Of a DNA stretch of 64,000 bases, positions 16,781 through 24,830 are shown in pieces (the stretch's first letter is position 1; every line of letters starts with the position of its first letter). The notes under the pieces are model-generated. The model saw only the letters and a list, made by a program, of their open reading frames with translations, was not told the DNA's origin and searched no databases. Origin of the DNA: Pseudolabrys sp. (GTDB lineage Bacteria > Pseudomonadota > Alphaproteobacteria > Rhizobiales > Xanthobacteraceae); assembly GCA_029980465.1 (NCBI GenBank), contig JARYIJ010000001.1, positions 310,001 through 374,000 of the forward strand, read 5' to 3'. A program made the position numbers and the translations under genes.

Positions 16781-16950
16781 ACAGGAAAACAATAGATATC
16801 AACGGCCTAAAGGGCCGCGACAAGAGCTTGTCGCAGCCTTTTCTGCCTCATGCGGCAATTCTTGCCGACCTTATCGAACGATCGGCCTTGCAAGTTTAAC
16901 GAACGACCAACCGTTACCAGGCGCGCTCGCCGGTCTGAATTTCGACGCCG

Positions 16951-17070
16951 CGTCCTGGACGCGGTGCAGCACGAGCCATCAGCGCGTTTACGCGCGTCTT
17001 CGACGCGCGATGGCGAAGTGGCGCACCGCGGAGCCGGGACAAGAACTTGAAAAGCCGGAATCATTTCCGG
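16951..17070. repeat. Dispersed intergenic repeat copy R3 (partial)
   Basis: Starts CGTCCTGGACGCGGTGCAGC and ends in the GAATCATTTCCGG terminus shared with R2 and R4. It lacks the central GGGATCCCGG block. The 448-base gap 16707-17154 otherwise holds only the flgE promoter and nothing else recognisable. Confidence 0.6.
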
Positions 17071-17154
17071 TCAGACTCTCATGAGCGCAAGGCCGCGCGG
17101 CGCTTGTCACGCCCGCCGTCCGCCGCCTAGTGTGGCTGAACATGCGAGGTTTCA

Positions 17155-18000
17155 ATGCGTTTTGAAGGTACCCAGAACTACGTCGCGACCGACGATCTCA
17201 AGGTCGCGGTGAACGCCGCCATCACGCTCGAGCGGCCGCTACTCGTCAAAGGCGAGCCCGGCACCGGCAAGACCGTGCTGGCGCTCGAAGTGGCCAAGTC
17301 GATCGGCGCGCCGCTGATCGAATGGCACGTCAAGTCGACCACCAAGGCGCAGCAGGGCCTCTACGAATACGACGCGGTGTCGCGCCTGCGCGACAGCCAG
17401 CTCGGCGACGCCCGCGTGCAGGACATCCGCAACTACATCAAGCGCGGCAAATTGTGGGACGCCTTCGTCGCCGACGAGCGCCCGGTGCTGCTGATCGACG
17501 AGATCGACAAGGCCGACATCGAGTTTCCGAACGACCTGCTGCTCGAGCTCGATCGCATGGAATTCTTCGTCTACGAAACGGGTGAGACGGTGAAGGCGCG
17601 GCGGCGCCCCATCGTCGTGATCACGTCGAACAACGAAAAAGAGCTGCCGGACGCTTTCCTGCGCCGCTGCTTCTTCCACTACATCCGCTTTCCCGACGCC
17701 GACACGATGAACGCGATCGTCGAGGTGCACTACCCCGGCATCAAGCAACGCCTGGTCTCCGAAGCGCTGCGGCTGTTCTACGATATCCGCGACGTGCCGG
17801 GCCTGAAGAAGAAGCCGTCGACGTCCGAACTGCTCGACTGGCTCAAGCTGCTGATGGTCGAGGACATCGGTCCCGACATGCTGCGCGAGCGCGACCCCAA
17901 GAAGCTTATCCCGCCTCTGCATGGCGCGCTGCTCAAAAACGAGCAGGACGTGCACCTGTTCGAACGCCTCGCCTTCATGGGACGACGGGAGAGCCGGTGA
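17155..18000 (+). CDS. MoxR-family AAA+ ATPase
   Basis: Protein of 281 residues. Walker A GEPGTGKT is at residues 33-40 and Walker B VLLIDEIDKAD at 111-121. Sensor 1 is VVITSNNEKELP, followed by an arginine-finger region DAFLRRCFFHYIRFP. MoxR ATPases act as chaperones with a VWA-domain partner to insert metal centres or assemble complexes. The usual partner type, a CoxE-like VWA protein, is encoded at 28554-29726 on the other strand, not next door as is common. The substrate is unknown. Confidence 0.88.
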   Translation: MRFEGTQNYVATDDLKVAVNAAITLERPLLVKGEPGTGKTVLALEVAKSIGAPLIEWHVKSTTKAQQGLYEYDAVSRLRDSQLGDARVQDIRNYIKRGKLWDAFVADERPVLLIDEIDKADIEFPNDLLLELDRMEFFVYETGETVKARRRPIVVITSNNEKELPDAFLRRCFFHYIRFPDADTMNAIVEVHYPGIKQRLVSEALRLFYDIRDVPGLKKKPSTSELLDWLKLLMVEDIGPDMLRERDPKKLIPPLHGALLKNEQDVHLFERLAFMGRRESR

Positions 18001-18007
18001 CGGGTCC

Positions 18008-19477
18008 CTAGCGTTCGTCACCGCGGCTCGATCCCGCGGCCGGCAACGGCTCCGGATCATGTCGCATCGGTGCCGCGCCGGACGACGGCACAGACGCATC
18101 GCGCTCGCCTGCCGCAAGCGGCGCAGCACCCAGCGCCGTTGCAAGTCGCTTGGCCTCGATGTGCGCGCTGCGCCGCTTGTGCGACCGTTCGCGATACCGC
18201 GACAGGCTTTGACGAAAGCCGTCGAACGGCTTGCCGGCGGCATAGAGTCCCTGCGCAATGGCACGAAACAGCTTGCCGCCGGCCCACACCAGTTCATAAG
18301 GCGCGAACAGACGCCAGGTCTGGTCGTTGTCGACGATGCCGCGCGCGACAAGATCGCCGGCAAGCGACGCCGTATTGAGGCCGTGGCGGCCGAACCCGCT
18401 CGTCACCCAGACGCCCGGTTCGATCTCGCCGATCTGCGGCATGTGATGCAGCGTGCGGCCCAGCGTGCCTGACCACAGGTCGGCGACCCGAATACTCCCG
18501 AGTTGCGGAAAGACGCGCTTCACGCTCGCTGTCAGGGCGCGCGCGAAGCGCCGCGGATCGGCACTCCACGTCGTCATGCAGCCCGACCACTGCAGCCGGT
18601 TGCCGTCGACGACGCGATAATGGTTGTCGAAACGGCGCGTGTCGGAGACAGCGCCGCGAAATCGCACGACGTCGGTGAGGCCCTCGATCGGCTCCGTGAC
18701 CATCACATAGGTCGTGATCGGCATCAGTGTCGCGGCGAGCTTCGGCACCAGCGCGCCGAGCTGGACGTTGGCCGCCAGCACGACATGCCGCGCCCGCACC
18801 CGCGCCGACGGCGTCTGGACGCGCTTGAGAATGCCCGCCGGGTCGAGCTCGATCGCCGGCGTCTCCTCGAAGATGCGCGCCCCCAACGCTTCCGCCGAGC
18901 GCGCCAGGCCGAGCGCGTAGTTCAGCGGATGAAGATGAAACGCGCCGGGGTAATGAATCGCGCCGAAATATCGCTCGCTCGGCAAGACCTCGCGCACGCG
19001 CTCGACCGGCCAGGCCTCGACCTCGCCGCCCATCCAGCGCAGCCGTTCGACATAGGCGAGAAGCTCGTGCCAGTTGTCGGTCTTGGCGACGCGCAGCCAT
19101 CCGGGCCCGATCTCGACGCCGGGCATCGCCGTCTCCGCGATCGTATGGCGGACATAGTCGACGCCGCGCTGGGACAGCGCCCAGAGTTCCTTGGCATGAT
19201 CGAGTCCGATGCGCTCGACCATCGGATCGATCTCTTCGGAATAGCCCGGGAGCACGAAGCCGTTGCTGCGGCCGGAGGCCGCCGCGGCGATGCGGCCGGC
19301 CTCGAGCATGGCGACCGACCAGCCTCGCCGCGCCACCTCGCGCGCCGCGGTCAACCCGGCGAGCCCGCCGCCGATCACGCAGACGTCGACGTCGAGGTCG
19401 AAATTGAGCCGCGGCCGCTGCTCATCCGCGACCTGCGTCGTTTCGTACCAGGATGGACGTGGCCCCGAGGCGTTCAT
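18008..19477 (-). CDS. FAD-dependent oxidoreductase, DAO / PuuB-like family
   Basis: Protein of 489 residues. The N-terminal dinucleotide fold is VCVIGGGLAGLTAAREVARR (about residues 33-52), then AGRIAAAASGRSNGF, the FAD-binding region typical of D-amino-acid-oxidase-like enzymes related to gamma-glutamylputrescine oxidase. A C-terminal GVWVTSGFGRHGLNTASLAG closes the FAD site. Substrate is probably an amine or amino acid and cannot be named from sequence. The last 70 residues are basic and Ala-rich without similarity I recognise. It ends 7 bases from the convergent moxR stop. Confidence 0.8.
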   Translation of the reverse strand: MNASGPRPSWYETTQVADEQRPRLNFDLDVDVCVIGGGLAGLTAAREVARRGWSVAMLEAGRIAAAASGRSNGFVLPGYSEEIDPMVERIGLDHAKELWALSQRGVDYVRHTIAETAMPGVEIGPGWLRVAKTDNWHELLAYVERLRWMGGEVEAWPVERVREVLPSERYFGAIHYPGAFHLHPLNYALGLARSAEALGARIFEETPAIELDPAGILKRVQTPSARVRARHVVLAANVQLGALVPKLAATLMPITTYVMVTEPIEGLTDVVRFRGAVSDTRRFDNHYRVVDGNRLQWSGCMTTWSADPRRFARALTASVKRVFPQLGSIRVADLWSGTLGRTLHHMPQIGEIEPGVWVTSGFGRHGLNTASLAGDLVARGIVDNDQTWRLFAPYELVWAGGKLFRAIAQGLYAAGKPFDGFRQSLSRYRERSHKRRSAHIEAKRLATALGAAPLAAGERDASVPSSGAAPMRHDPEPLPAAGSSRGDER

Positions 19478-19543
19478 AAGTCACCGTCCGCCGGTCATAA
19501 CCGGCGGCGTGGTAGAATGCCACCGTTTCACCGGAAGGATCCG

Positions 19544-20071
19544 ATGCGCCGCCTGCTCCTGTTTCGCCATGCCAAGGCAGAACGCGCCGAAGCCGGCCAG
19601 AGCGACCTCGACCGCCCGCTCACCCGCCAGGGGCTGGAGGACGCCGAACTGATCGGCGCCTATATCGCGCGCCATGCCTTCGTGCCCGATACGGCAATCG
19701 TGTCGCCATCGGTCCGCACGCGAGAGACCTTCAGCCGCGCCGCGGCGGCCATGAAGCCCCCGCCCGTCCCGATCTTCGACCCCCGCGCCTATGACGCCTC
19801 GGCCTCCGCGCTGCTTCACGTTCTCAAGGGCCTGCCCGACGGGGCGCAGACAGTCATGCTGATCGGGCACAATCCGGGGCTGCATGAGCTCGCCCTGATG
19901 CTGGTCGGGACCGGCGATATCGAGACGCGCGAGCGGCTGCGCGAGAAATTTCCTACCGCGGCGCTGGCGATCGTCGACTTCCCGCTCGACAGTTGGGCCA
20001 AGCTCCATGCCAGCGCAGGCCGGCTTGAGCGTTGCATCGAACCCAAGCTGATTGCCCGCGCCACCCGGTGA
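19544..20071 (+). CDS. SixA-like histidine phosphatase
   Basis: Protein of 175 residues of the histidine phosphatase superfamily. The catalytic LLLFRHAKAE is at residues 4-13 with the nucleophile His in RHA. The second histidine is in LIGHNPGLHEL. SixA dephosphorylates Hpt domains of phosphorelay kinases, but related small proteins have other targets. An Hpt protein is encoded at 35430, too far away to infer a link. The ATG at 19544 has GGAAGGA before it and is preferred to one nine codons upstream. Confidence 0.82.
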   Translation: MRRLLLFRHAKAERAEAGQSDLDRPLTRQGLEDAELIGAYIARHAFVPDTAIVSPSVRTRETFSRAAAAMKPPPVPIFDPRAYDASASALLHVLKGLPDGAQTVMLIGHNPGLHELALMLVGTGDIETRERLREKFPTAALAIVDFPLDSWAKLHASAGRLERCIEPKLIARATR

Positions 20072-20151
20072 TCCGTCACGGCGCTCTCGCTTTCCGCAAA
20101 AACGTGCCACAATCGTCTGTCGGAGATGAAGCCCTGATAGGGAGTCTTGTG

Positions 20152-20577
20152 ATGTACAAGAACATCCTGGTCCCGGTTGACCTTGCCGATACCAATCTCG
20201 CCAAGCCCGCGATCGACGCCGCGTTGTCGATGGCGCACTCATCCGGCGGCAACGTGCGTCTCGTCAATGTGATGCCGATGACGCCCGTGATGCTGGCCGA
20301 ATATGTGCCGCCGGACTTCGACATACAGCAGCGCAAGTCGGCGGAAGACGCGCTCGCGATCATCACCGGCGAATGCGGCCTGGAGCCGAGCCGCGTCAGT
20401 GGCATCGTGCGCCAGGGTGGCATCTATCACGAGGTCCTCGAGGAAGCGGCGGCATTCAACGCCGATCTCATCGTGATGTCGTCGCATCGGCCGGCGATGC
20501 GCACGTATTTCCTCGGCTCGAATGCCGGCCATGTCGTGCGCTACGCCAAGTGCTCCGTGCTGGTGGTGCGGGATTAG
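20152..20577 (+). CDS. Universal stress protein (UspA family)
   Basis: Protein of 141 residues with one Usp domain. MYKNILVPVDLADTNLAKPA forms the first strand and ATP-loop Asp. The ending FLGSNAGHVVRYAKCSVLVV fits the G-x-G-x9-G-[ST] nucleotide-binding pattern only loosely, as GSNAGHVV. GGGAGT lies six bases before the ATG. It sits 80 bases after the SixA-like gene on the same strand and may share a transcript. Its stop overlaps the stop of the convergent gene by three to four bases. Confidence 0.85.
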   Translation: MYKNILVPVDLADTNLAKPAIDAALSMAHSSGGNVRLVNVMPMTPVMLAEYVPPDFDIQQRKSAEDALAIITGECGLEPSRVSGIVRQGGIYHEVLEEAAAFNADLIVMSSHRPAMRTYFLGSNAGHVVRYAKCSVLVVRD

Positions 20578-21164
20578 CCATCCGGCATCAGCTCCGCCGG
20601 CAGCGCCTCCGGCGCATAAAGTCCCGGCCTGTTACGCCGAAAATAGGTGCCAAGCCGCCAGAGAAACACGGCGAGGAATCCGCCGATCAGAACGGCGGCC
20701 CCACCTGCCCCAGCCTGGATCGAGCGCGTAATGAGAGCCGCCGTCACCAGCGCGGTGGCGACGAAGACAACGATCCCTGCCCAGTAAAGCGGCGGATTCA
20801 CCCCCTTGATGAAGGCGATGGGCGCGCCGGACGCCGCCAGGCGGCGGTGCAACTCGCCGATGAAGGCGCGATAGTCGCCGTCGAGCCGGGTCTGCTCCAC
20901 CATGCTTTTCCAGGACGACGAAACGATCTGCAGCTTCGTGCCGTCCTTGGCCCAGACCTCCGCGACAAAGCGGTACGTCTGCAGAGTGGCCGGCCGGAAC
21001 GACAACCGGACCTGCGTCACATCGCCATAGGGGACATGCCCGGACTTGCGGCCGGCGTCCCAGGCAATGGCCGCCGGCGTCAGGCGAAAGCTCCAGGTCG
21101 CGCCGAGCACGGATGGGCGGTACGCATAGCTCAGATCGGCCGGGTCGGATGGCAAGGCGGTCAT
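20574..21164 (-). CDS. Hypothetical membrane protein with DUF2244/PH-like soluble part
   Basis: Protein of 196 residues, not assigned to a named family with certainty. Residues 1-115 are a beta-rich soluble part (ATWSFRLTPAAIAWDAGRKS, YRFVAEVWAKDGTKLQIVSS). Two membrane segments follow near YWAGIVVFVATALVTAALI and GGAAVLIGGFLAVFLWRLG. The pattern of strands with WDAGRKSGHVPYGDVTQVRL recalls membrane-anchored PH-like domains. The frame is open upstream; MTALPSDPADL at 21164 is the first start that gives a sensible N-terminus. Function unknown. Confidence 0.65.
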   Translation of the reverse strand: MTALPSDPADLSYAYRPSVLGATWSFRLTPAAIAWDAGRKSGHVPYGDVTQVRLSFRPATLQTYRFVAEVWAKDGTKLQIVSSSWKSMVEQTRLDGDYRAFIGELHRRLAASGAPIAFIKGVNPPLYWAGIVVFVATALVTAALITRSIQAGAGGAAVLIGGFLAVFLWRLGTYFRRNRPGLYAPEALPAELMPDG

Positions 21165-21345
21165 GGCGGCGGCGTTTATGACAGGTCCATGCCGCGGGCG
21201 CGACTGTCGCAGGTCTGGCCGGCCGCTGCCGGCGTAAGTCCTCTTCGGTGGCGATGAGCGCACAGCCGTGTTTCCAACGCCGAGGATATCGCTTATCGTT
21301 AATGGGCTGAGGTCTGGTCGCGTACGGCTTGGGAGGCCGGGGGTA

Positions 21346-22860
21346 ATGAGTAAATTGACGGATATTTTCGGCCGCAAAGGCGGGGATCTGGCGCCGCGGA
21401 ACGGCAAACATGGCAACGGCGACGGCCTGCCAATCACCCTCGAGAGCTATTCCGACACCGGCGCGCGGATCGGCGAAGAAAACGAGGCGCTCCGCAATCT
21501 GCTGTTCGATACCGGCCGCAAGATCGGTGAACTGGACGAGCTCAAGTCTGCCTTCGACAAGATCGTCGCGCCGTTCAACAACACCCTGCGCGCGCTTGAG
21601 CAGGAAAAGTCGATCAATCTCAGCCTCAACGGCCAGCTCGCCGAAACTCGCACGGCTTACGACACGCTGCGCACGCAGTTCTATCAGATCGAAAAGAAGG
21701 CATCGCTGCTCGACAGCGAAAATAACCGGCTGCGCGAGGATCTCGAGCTGACGCGCGAAACGGTGCGCACACTCGAGAGCCACCGCAATGAGCTCAACGG
21801 CCAGATCTCGAACCAGCACGCCCAGATTGACGAGCTCGATCGGCAGCTCGCGCAGGAGAGCGGCCAGCGCCGCGCGCTCGCCGAGAACCGCACCGCTTTG
21901 AGCGGGCAGCTCGACGCCGCCGAGAAGCACATCGTCGAGCTCGAAGGAGAACTCGCCGCCGCGCGCGAGCGCGTTGCGCTGCTCGAAAACGAGACCAAGA
22001 CCGCGCAGGTATCGATCGACCATTCGCTCGCCGAAATGTCGCGGCTGACGCGCCGTCTCACCGAGGCCGAAAACCTGCTGACCTCGACCCGCAACCAGCT
22101 CGCCAAGACCGAAGCCGGGGCGGCTGAGAGCCAGGCCGAGTGCATCAGGCTCTCCGCGGCGCTCGACGAGACACGTGAGCAGCACCACTCCGAGCGCAAC
22201 ACGCTGGCGATGAAAGTCGAGGCGCTCCAGTCGCGCGCGACGACGGCGGAGAAGCTGCTTGGCGAGGCCCGGCAGAACCTGATCGCCCGCACCGAGGAGG
22301 CCCGCGCCTTCGACCGCAAGGCAACCGAGGCCAGCATCACCCGTAACAGTGCCGAAAAGCGCATCGCCCAGATCGAGGCCGCCCATGACGCGCGCGAACG
22401 CGCCATCAAGGACCTCGAACAATCGCGGGCGGCGCTGGTCGAACGCGTCAATGCGCTGACCAAGACGCTGAAGTCGCGCGAAAGCGCCCTCGCCCGCGCC
22501 GAGGAACGCGTTCAATCGCTGACCGAGCGCGGCGGCCATCTCGAGGCCGACCTCCAGGTCGCGCGCAGCAGCGTCGAAAAGCGGGTCGAGGACCTCAACG
22601 CGTCGCTGCAGCGCGAGCGAATGGAGCGCGCGGTCGTCGAAGGCGCGCTCGAAGCCGCCCGCAAGGACAATTCGCGGCTGCAGAGCGAAGTCTCGATGAT
22701 GCGTGCGGCGCTGCGGCGTGGCACGCCGGCTGAAACGGCAGAGGCTGCGCCGGCGGAAGAAGAGCCTGCGGCGCAGGCAGCGACCACGGCGAAGCCTCGC
22801 AAGAGCAAGGCGGCGGCCGCCGGTTCCGGCGAGAACGTCGAACCGATCGTCAAGTCCTGA
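21346..22860 (+). CDS. Long coiled-coil protein, cytoskeleton-like (paralogue A)
   Basis: Protein of 504 residues, predicted as nearly continuous coiled coil from about residue 40 to 465. A short disordered head precedes it, and a Pro/Ala/Glu/Lys-rich tail (EEEPAAQAATTAKPRKSKAA) follows. There is no signal peptide, membrane segment or catalytic motif. It shares a collinear pattern with the protein at 24831: an early E-x-LRNLL motif (NEALRNLLFDTGRKI), then TAY-LR/GKLR, and late ERAVVEGALEAARKD. Such architecture is seen in bacterial intermediate-filament-like proteins; that role is inference. GGGAGG precedes the ATG at 21346. The nearby half-site TCGTTAATGG may be regulatory. Confidence 0.8.
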   Translation: MSKLTDIFGRKGGDLAPRNGKHGNGDGLPITLESYSDTGARIGEENEALRNLLFDTGRKIGELDELKSAFDKIVAPFNNTLRALEQEKSINLSLNGQLAETRTAYDTLRTQFYQIEKKASLLDSENNRLREDLELTRETVRTLESHRNELNGQISNQHAQIDELDRQLAQESGQRRALAENRTALSGQLDAAEKHIVELEGELAAARERVALLENETKTAQVSIDHSLAEMSRLTRRLTEAENLLTSTRNQLAKTEAGAAESQAECIRLSAALDETREQHHSERNTLAMKVEALQSRATTAEKLLGEARQNLIARTEEARAFDRKATEASITRNSAEKRIAQIEAAHDARERAIKDLEQSRAALVERVNALTKTLKSRESALARAEERVQSLTERGGHLEADLQVARSSVEKRVEDLNASLQRERMERAVVEGALEAARKDNSRLQSEVSMMRAALRRGTPAETAEAAPAEEEPAAQAATTAKPRKSKAAAAGSGENVEPIVKS

Positions 22861-22900
22861 GCCCTCGCCTAACGTGGCGGCTCAGTCTATATCGGGCGGT

Positions 22901-23149
22901 ATGCGCAAGCTTATCCTCTATGTACCGCTCCTGGCTCTGCTGGCCGTGGCGTTATGGTTCGCCGGCCGCGCCTGGATCCGCTTCGGCGCGGCCGCAATTC
23001 CGGTTTACGGCCAGTTCGCCATCGCCGGCGGCATCTTCTTTTCGCTGATCGTCGGCTGCGGGCTGATGGCGTTGATGTTCTACAGCCACCGCCACGGGTA
23101 TGACGACCTCAACGAAAAGGACCGCCGCAACGACGAAGAGCAGCGCTAG
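22901..23149 (+). CDS. Small two-helix membrane protein, unknown
   Basis: Protein of 82 residues starting MRKLILYVPLLALLAV. Two membrane segments span about residues 4-20 and 34-60, and a charged cytoplasmic tail ends NEKDRRNDEEQR. It lies 40 bases after the coiled-coil gene on the same strand and may be co-transcribed. A GTG at 22874 is an alternative start. No family recognised. Confidence 0.6.
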   Translation: MRKLILYVPLLALLAVALWFAGRAWIRFGAAAIPVYGQFAIAGGIFFSLIVGCGLMALMFYSHRHGYDDLNEKDRRNDEEQR

Positions 23150-23276
23150 GCTAGCTGCCGTCGATCTTGTCCTGCAATTCAAGACTGATTTCCGCGCCGC
23201 CGGACAGACGGCGCGGCAGGATTATGATTACAGTCCCTGGCATCCACCGGCTCGCCTCGCATCAAGGGACCGCACC

Positions 23277-24032
23277 ATGAGCAAGACCCTCGTCCAGGAC
23301 CAGTTCGGCAAGACCGCCGCGCACTACCTCACCAGCAAGCCGCACGCGACGGGCAAGAGCCTCGGCCGCCTGGTCGAACTGACCGCGCCGCAGAAAGACT
23401 GGCGCATGCTCGACATCGCGACCGGCGGAGGCCACGTCGCCTATACCTTCGCGCCGCACGTCGCGCGCGTCTGGGCAACCGACATCACGCAGGAAATGCT
23501 CGATCAGGTGAAGGCGGAAGCGGCCAGACGCGGGCTCGCCAACATCCGGACCGCCTACGCCAAGGCCGAGGCCCTGCCGTTCGACGACGGCAGCTTCGAT
23601 CTCGTCACCTGCCGCATCGCGCCGCACCACTTCGATTCCATTCCGGAATTTCTCGCCGAGGTCCATCGCGTGCTGAAACCGGGCGCCGTGTTCGCGCTGG
23701 TCGACAACGTGGTACCGGCGGGAAGCGTCGGCGATTACGTCAATGCGTTCGAGCGGCTGCGCGACCCGAGTCACCTGCGCGCCTGGACCATGCAGGAGTG
23801 GCGCGACGCGCTCAAAGCCGCCAGGCTCGCGGTCGAGCACGAAGAACAGATTTACAAGCAGATGGAGTTCAAGAGCTGGGCGCAGCGCTACGACGAGACG
23901 ATGAAGGCGCTGCTGCGCGCCATGCTCACGCAGGTCACGCCGGACGTGAAGGCTGTGCTCGCACCCGACGGCAGCGGCGACAGCTTCACGTTTCGCCTGT
24001 GCGAAGGGCTATTTATCGCCCGCAAGGCGTAA
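23277..24032 (+). CDS. SAM-dependent methyltransferase, class I (UbiE/Methyltransf_11 type)
   Basis: Protein of 251 residues. Motif I is LDIATGGGHVAYTFAPHV (about residues 45-62), with Asp at the end of strand 2 in WATDIT. AEALPFDDGSFDLVTCRIAPHHF carries motifs III and IV. The substrate cannot be named: relatives methylate quinones, phospholipids or small acids. AAGGGACC precedes the ATG. A GC-rich hairpin at 23192-23216 separates it from the small membrane protein upstream. Confidence 0.8.
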   Translation: MSKTLVQDQFGKTAAHYLTSKPHATGKSLGRLVELTAPQKDWRMLDIATGGGHVAYTFAPHVARVWATDITQEMLDQVKAEAARRGLANIRTAYAKAEALPFDDGSFDLVTCRIAPHHFDSIPEFLAEVHRVLKPGAVFALVDNVVPAGSVGDYVNAFERLRDPSHLRAWTMQEWRDALKAARLAVEHEEQIYKQMEFKSWAQRYDETMKALLRAMLTQVTPDVKAVLAPDGSGDSFTFRLCEGLFIARKA

Positions 24033-24051
24033 TGTCGGCATGACGCCACAG

Positions 24052-24507
24052 CTAGCGCCGCGGACGCACCTTGTGCCCGGCGCGGATAACCTTGGGCTGG
24101 GGCTGCGGGCCGTAGAGCGCGTCCCACTTCGGATTCCAGATGGCGTCGACGATGAGGCCGCCAACAATCGGCAGAACGCACGAGCCTTCCATGATCGCAA
24201 CCTCGCGCGGAGTAAGCTGACGCTCGCGCACCACGGCCCCGGCAATAATCGGTGACAAGACCATGCAGCCCACCGTGGTGACGCCCCAGACGCCCCACCT
24301 GTAGCCGCTCGAGTGCTTGTTCCAGTTCCAGTCGAGCGCCGTCCAGTAGGCCAGGCTTGACGCAATGCCGGCGCCCAGCGAGACGGCCGCTACCCGTTGA
24401 TCGACGTGGCGGGGTTGCCAGAAAGCGTCGGTGGCGTGAGCGGGGCCTGTCAGCGCGGCCGCGCAGGCCATGAGTGACGCGGCGGCGAAGGCAATACGGC
24501 GGGACAT
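24052..24507 (-). CDS. Conserved hypothetical secreted/membrane protein
   Basis: Protein of 151 residues with a clear Sec signal peptide (MSRRIAFAAASLMACAAALT, cleavage near AHA-TD). Two or three hydrophobic stretches follow (VAAVSLGAGIASSLAYWTAL, VTTVGCMVLSPIIAGAVV). The mature start DAFWQPRHVDQRVAAVSLG and the WNPKWDALYG segment look conserved, but I do not recognise the family. GGAG precedes the ATG at 24505-24507. Convergent with the methyltransferase. Confidence 0.6.
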   Translation of the reverse strand: MSRRIAFAAASLMACAAALTGPAHATDAFWQPRHVDQRVAAVSLGAGIASSLAYWTALDWNWNKHSSGYRWGVWGVTTVGCMVLSPIIAGAVVRERQLTPREVAIMEGSCVLPIVGGLIVDAIWNPKWDALYGPQPQPKVIRAGHKVRPRR

Positions 24508-24724
24508 GATGGTTGGAACTCCTTGCAGGGACGAATGAGAAAACAAGAGGCTCGGAAGGCTGCTGGCTTTTAAGTCGACAGCGACGGGCCGGATTCCTGC
24601 CCGGCAACCGCCTGAGGGGTTAACATCATCGTCGCCCAATGTCTTCGCAGCGGGCCAGGACCGAGGCGGCGCGCCCGATCCAACATCTTGATTCCATGAA
24701 ACTTATCGTCGTTTCAAGAGGCCG

Positions 24725-24740
24725 TTAACCGTTCGTTAAC
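24725..24740. promoter_or_regulatory. CtrA binding site upstream of coiled-coil paralogue B
   Basis: TTAACCGTTCGTTAAC is a perfect TTAA-N7-TTAAC, the full CtrA consensus. It lies about 90 bases upstream of the start at 24831. The remainder of the 323-base gap 24508-24830 holds no other clear feature. Confidence 0.65.
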
Positions 24741-24830
24741 CTTCGTAAACCAGTTTGCCATTAGGATACTCGTAAACGTGATTCGGCGTCGCTTTTGCCG
24801 GGCGGATCGGCGCACCAAAGGATCACTGCG

